A DNA stretch of 64,000 nt. Origin: Epiperipatus broadwayi (lineage: Eukaryota > Onychophora > Udeonychophora > Euonychophora > Peripatidae). Position 1 is the first letter of the stretch. Every line of letters begins with the position of its first letter. The DNA lies in NCBI GenBank assembly GCA_028023455.1, contig JAQFVV010006273.1:4569128-4633127 (forward strand), given 5' to 3'. Under the pieces are notes generated by a model. That model ran no database searches. It was not told the origin of the DNA and worked only from the letters and a program-made list of their open reading frames with translations. The position numbers were made by a program, and so were the translations under genes. Positions 13,251-24,599 of this stretch are shown here, piece by piece.

Positions 13251-14885
13251 TTATCTAGTAACTTGATTATAGTTGAAGATTTAAATTAAAAAATTAGCAC
13301 AAAATTGGAAATCGATTATCAACTGATAGGAAATTGAAAAAAGTATATAAAGTTAGTTTTTTTCTGCTAGCCTAAGGCTTTGACTACTTTATAAGCATAA
13401 ACAGCCAAAACATGTTTAATTGCTGGGAACTTGAAATCGAATTTTTATTAGTAAGGACATATCAGTTTTCTACAATAATGTTAAAAATAAGAGTATGTTT
13501 GACCAAATAATAAAGATATAATTTAAATGCCTGAATGAAAAGAATAATATTTCTCTTATTTATTATAAAAATAAGGAATTTTCTTGTAAATGTTATTGTT
13601 AAAATAAATAAGTATTTTAATTTGAAACTTGATAAGTAGCTTTATTTCTGTCTAGAATCATTTTTTTCATGTGTCATAGCATCGGCCAGGAGGCAAACCC
13701 ACCAACCCGGTACAACTGCTTGTAAGGCGGCTGTGCTGACATCTTAACCATTTTTATCACAAAGTCATATTATTAAAGCACGTAATCAAAATGAAGTCAT
13801 TACATCAAATCTATTTATTGAATATTTTATTTAAAGAATTATACTAGAGAATGGGAAATTGATAAATTATTTATTTATTATTGTTTTAATTATAACTTTA
13901 TTCAAGTCATATCTCATTGAATTTTATTTTATTAAATAAGAAAACTCTTGAAGAATTATTTGAAAATTAAAATTTAACATTTTCATATGTGTAGAGTTTT
14001 AAAAGAATGATATTATTTCCAATAATCGCATTCCTATTTTAAAATCCAGTTAAAATTTATTGTATGGTATAAATTCAAAACATTATTGTTCCAAAATACA
14101 AATTATTAATAAACTCTATTATAATGTTTGTTTTTGAAAGATAAAATAAAGATGGGTAAATGCTAAGTAATAAGTGTATTTAGTTGCGTTAGATAATTTG
14201 AGGTGATCTTTAAATTGTAAAGCTTTTGATTATTACTAAATGATTATTCTTTTCATGATAAAAATTTGTATAAGTAGGAGAGTAAATATTTCTAAGTTTA
14301 ATAAATCTTTAATTTAAAGTAAGTGAATAGATTATCAATATTATTATGATTAGATGAAGTATCAAATAGAGAGTTTAGATTATGTTTGTAATTGTAAGTG
14401 TAATTATTTATTAGATAACTGAATCTCAACAAAATCCCTTTTGTTATTTAATTATCTAACTGCCAATAATTGTTATTATATTTTAAAAAAGAATAATCAT
14501 GATACCTGAGATATCCATAAGATAGCATTAATTATTTTAATTAATTAATCTGTATTTTTAATATTATTATTTTTATAGTTTCTTAAATTACAAAAAGGAG
14601 ATGAATAATTATTTCAAATGAAATATTGTTAGTTATTGCTTATTGTAGAGATTTAGCTGGAGAATTTTTACAATAACAATGTCATTGTGGTGTGTTTCAA
14701 TGTTAAAACCTACATGTTGTGACTATACCTGAAGTCTCTCTTATGTCTTTGTTTTATAGTAAGTTCAGTTTAGTTAGATAAAGAATCTCATATCATATCG
14801 TCTTTGTACTGTATAGTAAGTGAGTTAGTATATAGTAACTGTTTGTCATTCATATAAGAGACAGGTTACAATATGTATCAGAAAG
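13251..14885. other. Intronic AT-rich sequence
   Basis: AT-rich with no coding region recognised. It includes one small higher-GC patch at 13660-13745, listed separately. Confidence 0.5.
13660..13745. repeat. Short dispersed repeat, possible SINE fragment (copy 1)
   Basis: A T-run followed by CATGTGTCATAGCATCGGCC and then sequence ending in an ACCCGG word. A second copy with the same order (T-run, CATGTATCATAGCATCAGC, AACCCAGG) is at 15385-15440. On the minus strand a TGGTTAAGATG word resembles an RNA polymerase III A box and GGGTTTGCCTCC weakly resembles a B box. The copy is too degraded to name. Confidence 0.4.
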
Positions 14886-14889
14886 AACT

Positions 14890-15320
14890 TGAAATCAGAC
14901 TTTTAAATTTTTTAGAGTTATGTACTCCATCTTATACAACTGATACATATGATAACATACATGTGGAAAAAATAAATGATCTCCAATATACATATTTTAT
15001 GCTGAATCAGCACTCATCAGCTGGTCCAGATCACCATCTCCTATACAATCAGTGCCCAATTTATATTAAGATAGCAAATCATCAAACTTAAATGGACAAG
15101 CTTCAATATTCTCCACCCGCCAACTCTACAGTCATTTGTACCAGTGAAAATCTGATGAGGGTACACTCAAAACCCTTTCTGATGACAATATTAATTATCA
15201 TATCCATGTTGACTTTAAGTCACTCTGACCCCTAAAATATAGGATGTTAATATATCCATTTCAATACTCAGAGGAGGAATGGGCAGAATACAGTCTGAAT
15301 ATGTAATATTCAAATTTATT
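14890..15320. mobile_element. MITE-like element, one arm plus interior (copy 4)
   Basis: Carries the family left arm (CAGCACTCATCAGCTGGTCC, then a CAGATCACCATCTC variant) followed by interior sequence shared with copy 2 (GCTTCAATATTCTCCACCC; GACTTTAAGTCACTCTGACC). No matching right arm is seen, so the copy is truncated or broken. Confidence 0.6.
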
Positions 15321-15384
15321 TTTTCTTATCTATGTGTTAGATCTACAATGATTTCTAGTAATAGTATGCTTTGGAAATCTAGTT

Positions 15385-15440
15385 GGCTAGTTTTTTTTCT
15401 CATGTATCATAGCATCAGCTGGGACATGAAAATGCTAACC
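15385..15440. repeat. Short dispersed repeat, possible SINE fragment (copy 2)
   Basis: Second copy of the T-run plus CATGTATCATAGCATCAGC unit described at 13660-13745, diverged in its distal half. Confidence 0.4.
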
Positions 15441-16262
15441 CAGGATAACTAGTGATAACATACTTTACTAGTGAATATTATGCCTGTTGGGAGAAAAATT
15501 TCCTATAATAAACTTCTGGATATTTAATGACATATTACCATAAGAAATATTACTTCTTTGCAGTTCTTACTTTTTTATATATATATATTTTCCCAAATTG
15601 GGCCAACAAGGCTGCTCAAAACCCTACACACTTGAAGAATGGAAATGTAATTTATTTTTCAGCCATTTTATAAATTATTAGTATTGAATCTCTATTTTAT
15701 ATACATTTTATCCACTTAACTAAGACTAAGCAGAAAACTATCAAAAAATGAGATGGCTGAAAATAAATTAGTTTCCAAATATTTTGACTAAAAATGAATT
15801 TAAATTAAATTTCCCCAAAACTGACATTTATGTACCACTGCAAATAAAATAATTTTGATGTGTATACAGGAAATATATTATCTAATCAAAATAGTTTTCA
15901 ATCAATCTAATGTCTGTAAATAATCTTCAAATAAAATAATAATAAGTTGATATATTTTTAATAGTATTCATTTCAATTTTAAAGCAAAACAAAATATTAA
16001 TTTAAAAATCTTTTGAAAATTTAAACAGCTTTTGGAAAAGAGTTTCCAATTGTTATATATCATTATGATTAATTAGAATAAAGAAGGTGATAATCAAAAT
16101 TATCAATGTCTTTTTATTGAAGCTAGTTTAATAAATTGATATAACTTGATTGCCTGTGATTTTTTTAATACTTTATTGCTTCTTTTTAGTATGAGTAATT
16201 TTTCTATTGTTTGCCATTTTTAAGATCAATTATAACCTAACTAAAAAGTAAATCTCTTGATT

Positions 16263-16275
16263 TATATATATATAT

Positions 16276-16322
<47 letters not shown>
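16263..16322 (+). repeat. (AT)n microsatellite
   Basis: About 60 bases of near-perfect alternating A and T, interrupted once by AAATA. Confidence 0.9.
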
Positions 16323-16327
<5 letters not shown>

Positions 16328-16427
16328 CTAGTTTTCTTTGCTTGCTTTTGATAAAAAGTTATTGTAAAAAACAAGAATTCTTAATTTGAATATTTGTCAG
16401 GTATAACGTTTATCTAATATCTATGTA

Positions 16428-16477
16428 TGCTCTTACTTGAGGTTGTGTTGAAGAATATAATTAAAGAGAGCAGTTGA
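16428..16477 (+). repeat. 50-bp dispersed repeat, copy 2
   Basis: Perfect second copy of the 50-base segment at 4596-4645, in the same orientation 11.8 kb away. Confidence 0.75.
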
Positions 16478-17708
16478 GTCTATCAATTGTTATAAAATTT
16501 TGTTGAAATTTATATACTATTGTTTTATGAATCCATGCTGTTGAACAAACAGTATTATTATATTTAAAAGACATAGGAATCTTCAGTTTTAAAGCAAAAA
16601 GAAAAGAGGAGTATTTTATAGCCAAATGCATTTAACAAATGCATCAAATCCTTTAGTTTTATGGAACTAGTTGCTTTCATTCTTAATTCAATGTCTCAAT
16701 AAATTAGATAAATTTATAATTTATCTCTATTCAAATGAAAAATAATAAGACACTTTAAACATTTTAACCATTTTTGCTGTTCTTTTACTATCAAGACAAA
16801 TTAAAAAACCACCATATTAAATATTAGAAGGTATTCAACAAATTAATGGCTGTTCTATACTGCCAAATATAATTTTGTGTTCAAAGATTTCTTTACTTAT
16901 CTAAAGAAATGCAAACTTAAAGAATATTCATTGTAACAGATTTAAAACAATTCTTTCTAAAAATAAAATTTAGGATAAATGAATTTTGAAGAAGTTTGAA
17001 ATAATGCATGAAAATAAAATAAATTGAAGTGTAAAATGGATTTTAGTTAACAAAAGCATACATGATAAAAACTCAGAAAAATAGAAATGTTCTTCTCTCT
17101 AATGATATTTCAAATAATTATCATTATTAAAAAACACTTATAAATAAATATGATCATTGTAATTTGAGAAGAAAAAAACAAACAAAAATAGAATTAAAAA
17201 AAATACAGATAACCATATATTCACAAAATTCAAACTACAGAATGCTATTGCTGTAGACAGTTCAGAGAGATGATTAGTGACACGAGAGGTTTATGATATT
17301 TGAACCATATGTTATTGTCAAGGTTACATATTTTAACATTGATTGGTATATCTTAACTAAAAATTGCTACATTTAATATTAGAAAGATTATTGAAATATC
17401 AAATTGCTGGATTAAAATAATTTTTGAAGATTTAAAGTCATCTTTCTTATTGACTCTGGGTTTCATATTAAAATTTGGACTATAGTCATTTTCTTTATAT
17501 CTTTGTCTATAGTTGTGCTTGTTTGATAAATGTAATATATTGTTACATTTAAACCATTATATATATATATTCTCTTTATAATTTATGTCATTATTTGATA
17601 AATAAAATTTCATTCAAAACATAATTAAATAAATTCACTTTTATAAAAAAAAAAAAAAAATTAAAAGAAAAAAAAATTTAAGGAAATAAAAAAAAAGTAA
17701 TTACTAAC

Positions 17709-17794
17709 CTTTTCATTAGAAATATTTTCAAAACTTTTTGCGATCAAAATTTTTTTGAAAAGTATTGACGCCAATGATTTATTAAGTGCGAAAC
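17709..17794 (-). CDS. ABC transporter exon (TMD1, intracellular loop)
   Basis: Minus-strand internal exon of 86 bases between an AAACAG acceptor and an AAG|GTTAGT donor. It enters in phase 1, completing the glycine codon left open by exon 43273-43420, and leaves in phase 0, exactly as exon 7290-7466 requires. The peptide is GFALNKSLASILFKKILIAK followed by SFENISNEK. C-type ABC transporters have a G-M/V-R-L/I-R-x-A-L...YKKIL segment at this place, just before the helix pair encoded by the next exon. Hallmark residues kept are the glycine and the FKKIL end. The two arginines usually found after the glycine are replaced (A and N), so the protein is divergent. Phase agreement across introns of 25.5 and 10.2 kb is the main evidence that this is a real exon. 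Confidence 0.74.
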
Positions 17795-18344
17795 CTGTTT
17801 GAAGTGCATAGTAAAAATTAAAAAAAAAACACAATAAATTAATAAATTATCAGCACATCTAACATGTTTTGATCCATTCAACAATTCATCAATTCAACAC
17901 TATCTATCTGTCTACATTTATATTGTTTTTCTACATAATTATCAAAAATGTACTTATTTACTTGCTGTTTATTCAATCATCTATTTATTTATCTGCCCAT
18001 TTATCGACATAATCTCTATATAAACAAATTATACATATATATATATTCAGACGTTTTTTTGCATAAAATTATAATTTATTATTGAAAATGATTATAATAA
18101 AATAATTGAAATATTAGGACAATTAGTCTAATTTTGTTCGTTCATCCAAGAATATAATTAAGTTTTGCAAAACTTTGAGAAATTAGACATCTAACTATTA
18201 TTGGTACAGTAGTTTTTCTATTCCTATCAAAAATAGCAAAATCTGCAATCAGTATAACATCAGAATAGCTTCCCAGAGCCATATCACATTACAAGGCATT
18301 CTAAAATCTACAAACCTAAATTTAAAATGTTGAAAAGCAAAAAC

Positions 18345-18660
18345 TGCATCTATGAAATATATGAATGTTGGAAGAATGTATATTGGTGAGATCAGTTATC
18401 TTATTGAAAAGTGATTGCAAAAATCCAAACTGATGATTAGAAGAGAGAAAACATATGTGTTTAAGATAGTAGGCCATGTACGTACCAATGATCATATGTT
18501 CAATTGGAAAAATACCAAACTATTTGATAGAGAAGAAAAGGTACAAAAAAGAAAATTTAAAGAAGCTGCTCACATAAGGGCAAACAACCCCATAAAGTCA
18601 ACATAGTGGGAATATACATAATATATGGAAACCACTAATCAACTTTGATCTTTTAAAAAT
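18345..18660 (+). pseudogene. Decayed Penelope-like element GIY-YIG nuclease
   Basis: Reading with at least one frameshift gives a GIY-like start (CIYEI), a YIG-like part (RMYIGEIS) and, after more decay, an open 63-codon stretch (18415-18606). That stretch includes IVGHVRTNDHMFNW, then KLFDREEKVQKRKFKEAAHI and RANNP. This order is typical of the C-terminal nuclease of Penelope-like elements, whose ends carry a TGH..W...K.L..E...KR..KEA.HI pattern. The reverse transcriptase half is not recognisable nearby. It belongs to a different PLE lineage from the one at 62.3-63.9 kb, judging by the peptide. Surely inactive. Confidence 0.62.
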
Positions 18661-18719
18661 GGACAAGTCAGGAGGAACCTCATAGATAAGTATATAAATT
18701 TTTTATTGAGTATTACCTT

Positions 18720-18860
18720 TGGCAAGTTGGCTTGGTTGGTTAGAGCATTACCTTAAAATTCAGTATTCAAAAATCTAATGGCACAGGTTCACAATTCTCA
18801 CATTGGTACTATCATCAGTCAAACAAGCAACATCCAAAAAAGTGGGGAGAATACCTCTTG
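18720..18860 (+). repeat. tRNA-like SINE or tRNA pseudogene
   Basis: GGCTTGGTTGGTTAGAGCA resembles a tRNA D-arm with an RNA polymerase III A box, and about 50 bases later CAGGTTCACAATTC resembles a T-arm with a B box (GGTTCNANNCC). The spacing fits a tRNA-derived promoter. It has no clean acceptor stem and is diverged, so a SINE head or a decayed tRNA copy is likelier than a working tRNA gene. Confidence 0.5.
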
Positions 18861-19069
18861 AAATATTGTGCATGTAGTAACCTGTATGCTATTACTAGCA
18901 GTTAAATGTATTTGAAATATTTAAATAAAATTAAATTTTTCTAAAGATATTTGATACTTATATTAGATGATAGAAATAGTTCAATACATAAATAAAAATA
19001 TATAACTTTTACTCTCTGTATTTTCTTATCTATTTACCTATATACACACCTTATTCCATAAACTAACTT

Positions 19070-19089
19070 CCCTCTCTCTCTCTCTCTCT
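19070..19089 (+). repeat. (CT)n microsatellite
   Basis: About ten tandem CT units. Confidence 0.9.
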
Positions 19090-19142
19090 ACTTTCCTATA
19101 TTTTGATTTTTGAATTATTTGTGATATTATCAAGAAATGCAA

Positions 19143-19398
19143 ATTAAGTGGCAATTAACTAAGGTTATACAAGTTAAACTTTATTAAAAACAATTTTTTA
19201 AAAAACTTTTATACTAATTTAAAATGTTTAAAGACATCCAAATGAATATATCATGTCATATGCATGCATACAGATTCATATACATGCATGTGACATGATA
19301 TTTGCATTTTGATGTCTTTAAATATTTTTAAAAAGTTTTTTTAAAAATTGTTTTTAATAAAGTTTAACTTGTGTAACCTTAGTTAATTGCCACTTAAT
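19143..19398. mobile_element. Foldback element, 256 bp
   Basis: Two arms of about 110 bases: ATTAAGTGGCAATTAACTAA at the left end is exactly reversed at the right end (TTAGTTAATTGCCACTTAAT). Pairing continues inward through TAAAGTTTAAC/GTTAAACTTTA and TTTAAAGACATC/GATGTCTTTAAA, to a short centre of TATGCATGCAT type. No coding capacity. MITE or foldback; target duplication not identified. Confidence 0.8.
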
Positions 19399-19589
19399 GT
19401 TAAAACACCACCTATCTCTATCTTGTATTTAAAAGAAATATAAACTGTTATTGTTATAGCATTTTTTAAAAAAAATGTTTGATGGGTAAATTCTATATAA
19501 TAATAAAAGCCTTAGAATTTATTTTTATACACCATGCACATATATATATATATATTAAATTAAATATTTTCATGCATTTAATATGATGT

Positions 19590-20345
19590 AATCAAGGAAA
19601 TTGAGTTGTAAACAACCAGAGATAGCTTTGCATTTGTAGTTGCTAGGAAACTATTAATTGCTATCTAGTAATTGATAATTCTTTGCTAAATTTTTTTTCT
19701 CTAGTAACTATAATAGTCCTTGACTTGAGTTTAATTAAAAGATAAAGTTGATACTGTTTCACTTCTAACCTGTTATTATAAGAACTTAAATTCAGACAAC
19801 ACATTTTTATAGATATGAAGATTCAGCAAATGCATAATCTATATTTGACATCTTGCAAATAATATTTTCTCTTTTCTACATAATTACATATATGTTAAAT
19901 ATTTTCATGGATTGATTATGATATAATCAGATAAAATTGATTTAAACTCAGAAAGCTATTTTTATAGGTGAGAATATGAAAAAATATATATTTTTTTACA
20001 TTTCTGCAAATAATACTTTAAATTACTTTGAAGAAATGTTGAATCAATTATTTTAATGAATTGTTATTATAATAAAGAATAAAAATAAGGAGATTATATT
20101 CATATAAATAGAAATATGTTTTAATTTTTGCAGTTGCTAAGAAATTATCAATTACTACTAACTAACAACTCCTGAGCCTAAACATGTTTTCTCACTAGCT
20201 AATAATAGGTCTTTTATTGGAGTTTCAGAATTTTTGTTGAAATAAAGAGGGATCTTTTTTATTTCAATCCCAAATTCTTATATGGACTTAAACTTAGAAA
20301 GCTATTTTTTTTAGGTATGAGAGTATAAAAGAATAAATATGTAGT
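19590..20345 (+). repeat. Dispersed ~300-bp repeat, two tandem diverged copies
   Basis: Two copies (about 19590-19990 and 20040-20345) share words such as GTTGCTAAGAAATTATCAATTA-type sequence, a GGTCTTTTATTGGAGTTT-like part and GAAAGCTATTTTTATAGGTG-like sequence. Further diverged copies occur at about 33640-33830 and 34560-34850. No coding content. An old interspersed repeat of unknown class. Confidence 0.55.
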
Positions 20346-21215
20346 AGCAAAATAATCTTTATGAATCTTCAAATAGTAGAATGTTAAAAGATTGGTGATT
20401 TCCAAATGTTATCCTCAGCTTGAATATTATGAAAATGATAATATTAATTTCTTTTCTGACTCATTTGAGCTGACAGCTGATATAAAGCATAACAACAATA
20501 CTCACTCACATATATTTTTATGTTATTTCCAAAATTCTAATTTTGGAAAAATATAACATCTTAATGTTCCACAAATATAAGATATTAACCCAAGCAAAAA
20601 AAAATATCAGCACGTTGATCATAAAATTTAGATGTAATAATATAATAGACAGAAACTCAATGTATTTCAATAAATCATGATGATATGTTCAAATGGCATC
20701 TAGTGTATAACAAATATCAAAAGCTCAATTTCAAAAATGAAGCCTAAAATATCATAATATAGTTATTTCTTTAGTGATATGGATTAACAATAAAATTATT
20801 AGGAAGCTCTTCTGCTTTCAGTTCCAGTTAAAAACTCCATATATATATAATTTAAAAAAATATATTTATATAATAGTATAACAAATGGATTGTGTTGATA
20901 ATAGATTCTTGATAATAAGGATATCTACAAAATCCAGAGATTTAGCAAAACACTCACATTTAGAAGCCAACTACTAATTATGAGAATGAAAACATTAATA
21001 AATATAGTGAAAACACTAAAAAATACTCTAGAGAAATTGATCATAGTAAATGTATATTAATTTATGATTGAAATGCAATTAATGGAAAATTAAAAAAGAC
21101 AAAATTATGAAGAATTGTGGCACTGGAATAAGGAATAGAGTTTTGTAAAATAATAAGTTTATGTTTACAAATACATGTTTACAAATACATGTTTCAAAAT
21201 TATTTTAAAAAGTGT
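20346..21215. other. Intronic AT-rich sequence
   Basis: No coding region or structured repeat recognised before the (AT)n tract that starts near 21224. Confidence 0.5.
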
Positions 21216-21221
21216 ATTCCA

Positions 21222-21223
<2 letters not shown>

Positions 21224-21272
<49 letters not shown>
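21224..21272 (+). repeat. (AT)n microsatellite at an RTE 3' end
   Basis: About 49 bases of alternating AT, directly abutting the simple-repeat tail of the truncated RTE copy. Confidence 0.9.
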
Positions 21273-21275
<3 letters not shown>

Positions 21276-21474
21276 CATCATCAACAACCATTATCAATCC
21301 ACTGCAGGATGAAGATCTCTCCAAGTTTAATCCATCTTCTCCAATCTTTAGCTTCTCTTCTCCACATCATCCCTGCACACTTTCTTATTTCATCCATCCA
21401 TCTCACATATGGTCTCTTTCTGGATCTTTTGCATGGAATCCAGTTTAAAATATCAATTGTTCATCTATTATAAT
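21273..21474 (-). mobile_element. 5'-truncated RTE-type LINE copy
   Basis: About 200 bases, clearly homologous to the 3' end of the full-length RTE at 50.2-53.4 kb (50168-50385): the (CAT)-type tail, then CACTGCAGGATGAAG and TCATCCATCCATCT on the plus strand. By eye it is over 90 percent identical. It is a typical dead-on-arrival 5'-truncated insertion. Confidence 0.85.
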
Positions 21475-21551
21475 ATATATATGTAATAACTTAAGTTTGA
21501 TGTCTGTATTCTTTCCACAATATATGTAATATTCAAATCAATATATATATC

Positions 21552-22016
21552 AAAATACAGTAAAATTCACATAAATTATATAATTTTAGAAGTACTTTTG
21601 ACTATACATCTTGTAGTATTTATCAACTATGTAACAGTGAATAATCAAAATGAGACAACCTTTCACAATACTCATAATTCAATTCAGATTTCCCACAATT
21701 CTGTTATTTTAACATTTGATGATTCATTAACATTTGACAATTTCTTGAAATCAACATAGCTTCTTTTATTTTATGTTTATTGTTTGCAAATTGAACGTTG
21801 CCACAATAAACATAAAATAAAAGAAGCTATGTTGATTTCAAGAAATCATCAAATGTTAAAATAACAGAATTGTGGGAAATCTAAATTGAATTATGGGTAT
21901 TGTGAAAGGTTGTCTCATTTTGATTATTCACTATTACATAATTGATAAAGACTACAAGATGTATAGTCAAAAGTACTTCTAAAATTATATAATTTATGTG
22001 AATTTTACTGTATTTT
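21552..22016. mobile_element. Large foldback element, ~465 bp
   Basis: Arms of about 214-230 bases are nearly perfect inverted copies, from AAAATACAGTAAAATTCACA at the left to TGTGAATTTTACTGTATTTT (strand-matched) at the right. The loop is only about 20 bases (about 21783-21802). The left arm carries an extra 16-base piece near 21725-21741 that duplicates the adjacent TTAACATTTGA sequence. Otherwise only scattered substitutions separate the arms. No coding capacity. Its transcript would form a long double-stranded hairpin. Confidence 0.85.
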
Positions 22017-22060
22017 TATATAAGACTAGTTATCAATTTAATGTAGTTAAGCAAAAATAT

Positions 22061-22106
22061 TGTATGCACTTTTTTTAAAAGGTTGTATGCACTTTTTTTA
22101 AAAGGT
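22061..22106 (+). repeat. Perfect 23-bp tandem duplication
   Basis: The unit TGTATGCACTTTTTTTAAAAGGT lies twice back to back, just outside the right end of the foldback at 21552-22016. Confidence 0.9.
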
Positions 22107-22562
22107 TTTTCTTAATTATGTATATTCTAATAATAGTAGCTATGAGCTATAAATATGAAATTTAAAATTTTGCTAACTAATACTAACATAAAAAAAAAAA
22201 TTTGAAGTAAATATATGCTAAATTTAAGGACTAAACTTAGAATTTCTGATTCATCAAATGTCATTGGCTGAAATAAAAAATGTCATATGCATAAGACTTT
22301 TTATAGTGTTTCAGATTTGTGTAAAATTCTAAAATCTTTATTATGTTTTGCAAGCTTATTATTATTTAGTTCTTGTCTGAAATTTGTTTATATTTATTAG
22401 TTTTCTATAATTCTTTTTGTATGCATTCAAATATTAATTTTGATTATGAGTCAATAAATAGAGTTAAACAATTTATCAGTACTGAAGCAAAAACAAGATT
22501 GTTTCTAAAAAAAGAAATGTAAAGTTGGATTATTTATTAAGTGCACAGAAAGCATGTAAATA

Positions 22563-23150
22563 GTTTAGAGAAAGGCTTTAATCTTTATTATATGCACTTT
22601 GAATGTTTATAATAGTCAAATGATGTTGTTTTTTGAATCTAGGGGGACCTCACAAACCTTGACCCAAGATAGTGACTTTATAGAAATAAAAACCACTGTC
22701 TTATCTTTAACCTACATTTTTATTTATATGAGCCAATCGGAAGTATCTTGATTTGAGAATATGAAGTTGTTAATATCTTTACTTTTTAAGTCCACTATTT
22801 CCTTATGTTAGGTTTGAAAGACCCCTCTATAGTCAAAGAACAATATTGTTTGATTATTATAAAGTTGATCTTAATATTGATTCATTGTAAATCACAAGAT
22901 TTTGTGTGAGTTAATGTGTGGACATAAAAATGAAGAAAATAACAACTTCATGCTCTCAAATCAAGATGTTTAAGTTTGCCTATGTAAGTGGGAATTTAGG
23001 TTAAGGAGGCCATTCTTATTTTTATAATGTCATTATCTTGTGTTGAGGTTTGAGAAATACCTCTATATTCAAAAACAACATTGTTTAATTATTATAAACA
23101 TTCGAGGCACATATGATAATCGTTAAAGCCTTTCTCTAAAGTAAAAAAAG
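22563..23150. mobile_element. Foldback element with an extra internal unit
   Basis: The left end AGAGAAAGGCTTTAA pairs with TTAAAGCCTTTCTCT at the right. Arms of about 230 bases share words such as TCTTGATTTGAGA.(T/A)ATGAAGTT and AATGTTTATAATA. A third, direct unit (around 22805-22880, GGTTTGAAAGACCCCTCTAT) sits in the middle. It is related to the array at 10.3-11.4 kb (similar ATCTTGATTTGAGA / ATCTTGGAATGA word and unit architecture). Confidence 0.65.
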
Positions 23151-24599
23151 TAATAAAACAACCGCTGAATTACATTTCAAATATAATATGCTAAATAAAT
23201 TTAATGTGCAGTATTTTAAAATATAAAAATGAATTAAAAGTGCATAGAATATAAATGAAAATGTCAGATAAATCAGCGTAAATCAGTTTATATTGTAAAG
23301 TCATAAAGCAAACAGAAATCTTTGCTAATGTGTTTTAATCAAATGTAAATGGCAAGAGATAATGTAAATGAAATGATAATTTGTGAAAAGAGTGAGCAAT
23401 TGCTTGACATTTTTGCTAAAACTAATACATTGTTATTTCTGAAAAAAATGTTTTATCCTAGAGAAATATGGTTCACAGAATCTAAAAAAATGGGTTATAT
23501 AATATTATAAGGAATACCTTTAATAGCTTAAGAAAAAATGATGTACAGGAAAAAAAAGTTCGGAAATCAATGATCCATGAATTTTTATTAGAACGTGTGA
23601 AATTATTTAAATATTCTTTTTTTTTTGGGGGGGGGGGGTCATTAAAATCAATTTGTACAGTTCGTACAGAAATTAATTTTAAAATATTTTTATTTTATAT
23701 TTTTAGTATTATATAATTTTTTTTTTTAAAAATTAATTACATTACTTTGCTTTACATGTATTTCTATATTTGTTGCAAGGAAGGAAAATAATATAATGAA
23801 TTACTTTGTGAAATTAATAAACTTATTGACAAATCTCATTGTAACACCGAAAGTACTTTTTATTTTATTTTATATCATCGCAACACTTTGCAAACACGTG
23901 CTTTTAATTAATTGTATATCTAAAATAAGGTTATAATAAGCTACTTTTTAAAATATGGTAAATGTTATAAAAATTACATATCTCAATTTTACAGATAGAA
24001 TGCATCATCACAATGAAATAACTATTGCAAATAAAATCAGTCTATAAAGTGTTATTTTACCTAATTGAGAGTATGAAAATGATACTTGAACAACCACTAT
24101 CAGTGTATCATAAAGGCCTTAGAAAACTTTTATTTAAAGAAACTATATAAAATTTTAAAAATTCAATGACAAGATCAAAAAGCTTTCAGCTTTCTGGATG
24201 TGATACTATAGGATTTAATTAATAATATTTTTCATTTATTTTTATTCATTGTAAATATATTGCTTTTATAATAAATTTTATTTTTTTGTCATTGTTTGAC
24301 TATCCAGTAGTTTACATCAGAGCTATAATTTTTTTTAAAAACGTAACTATATAGAAACAATATATTATAATGTCTGAAAATTTCAGATTTTTTACTTAAT
24401 AGTCACATATTAGATCAATGCTGGCTTTGAGTTGAGTATTTTACATCTAGTGCCTGAATGTCCTAGCATTTCATTGAGGTGAGTCAAAAAGCTCGAACTA
24501 GTCTGAGGATAAATATTATTTTAGATAGAGATTTTGAATACTTTTTCTTGCAACACTTATCAATAAAAGCTTGTTAGAGCTATTGGTACACTCCCTATA
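23151..24599. other. Intronic AT-rich sequence
   Basis: No coding region recognised. It contains the T10G12 run at 23617-23638. Confidence 0.5.
23617..23638 (+). repeat. T10G12 homopolymer junction
   Basis: Ten T followed by twelve G, the longest G run in an otherwise very AT-rich window. Confidence 0.9.

Larger units (their letters stand above)
15450..17640. other. Intronic AT-rich sequence with a long (AT)n tract
   Basis: No coding region. It contains the (AT)n microsatellite at 16263-16322 and the second copy of the 50-bp repeat at 16428-16477, otherwise AT-rich sequence. Confidence 0.5.
7467..17708 (-). other. Inferred intron of the ABC transporter gene (10.2 kb)
   Basis: Bounded by the donor at 17709 and the acceptor at 7466, which join in phase 0. 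It is filled with repeats: partial and full MITE-like copies, foldbacks, the array at 10.3-11.4 kb, the 12.2-13.2 kb decayed block, and otherwise plain AT-rich sequence. Confidence 0.65.
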
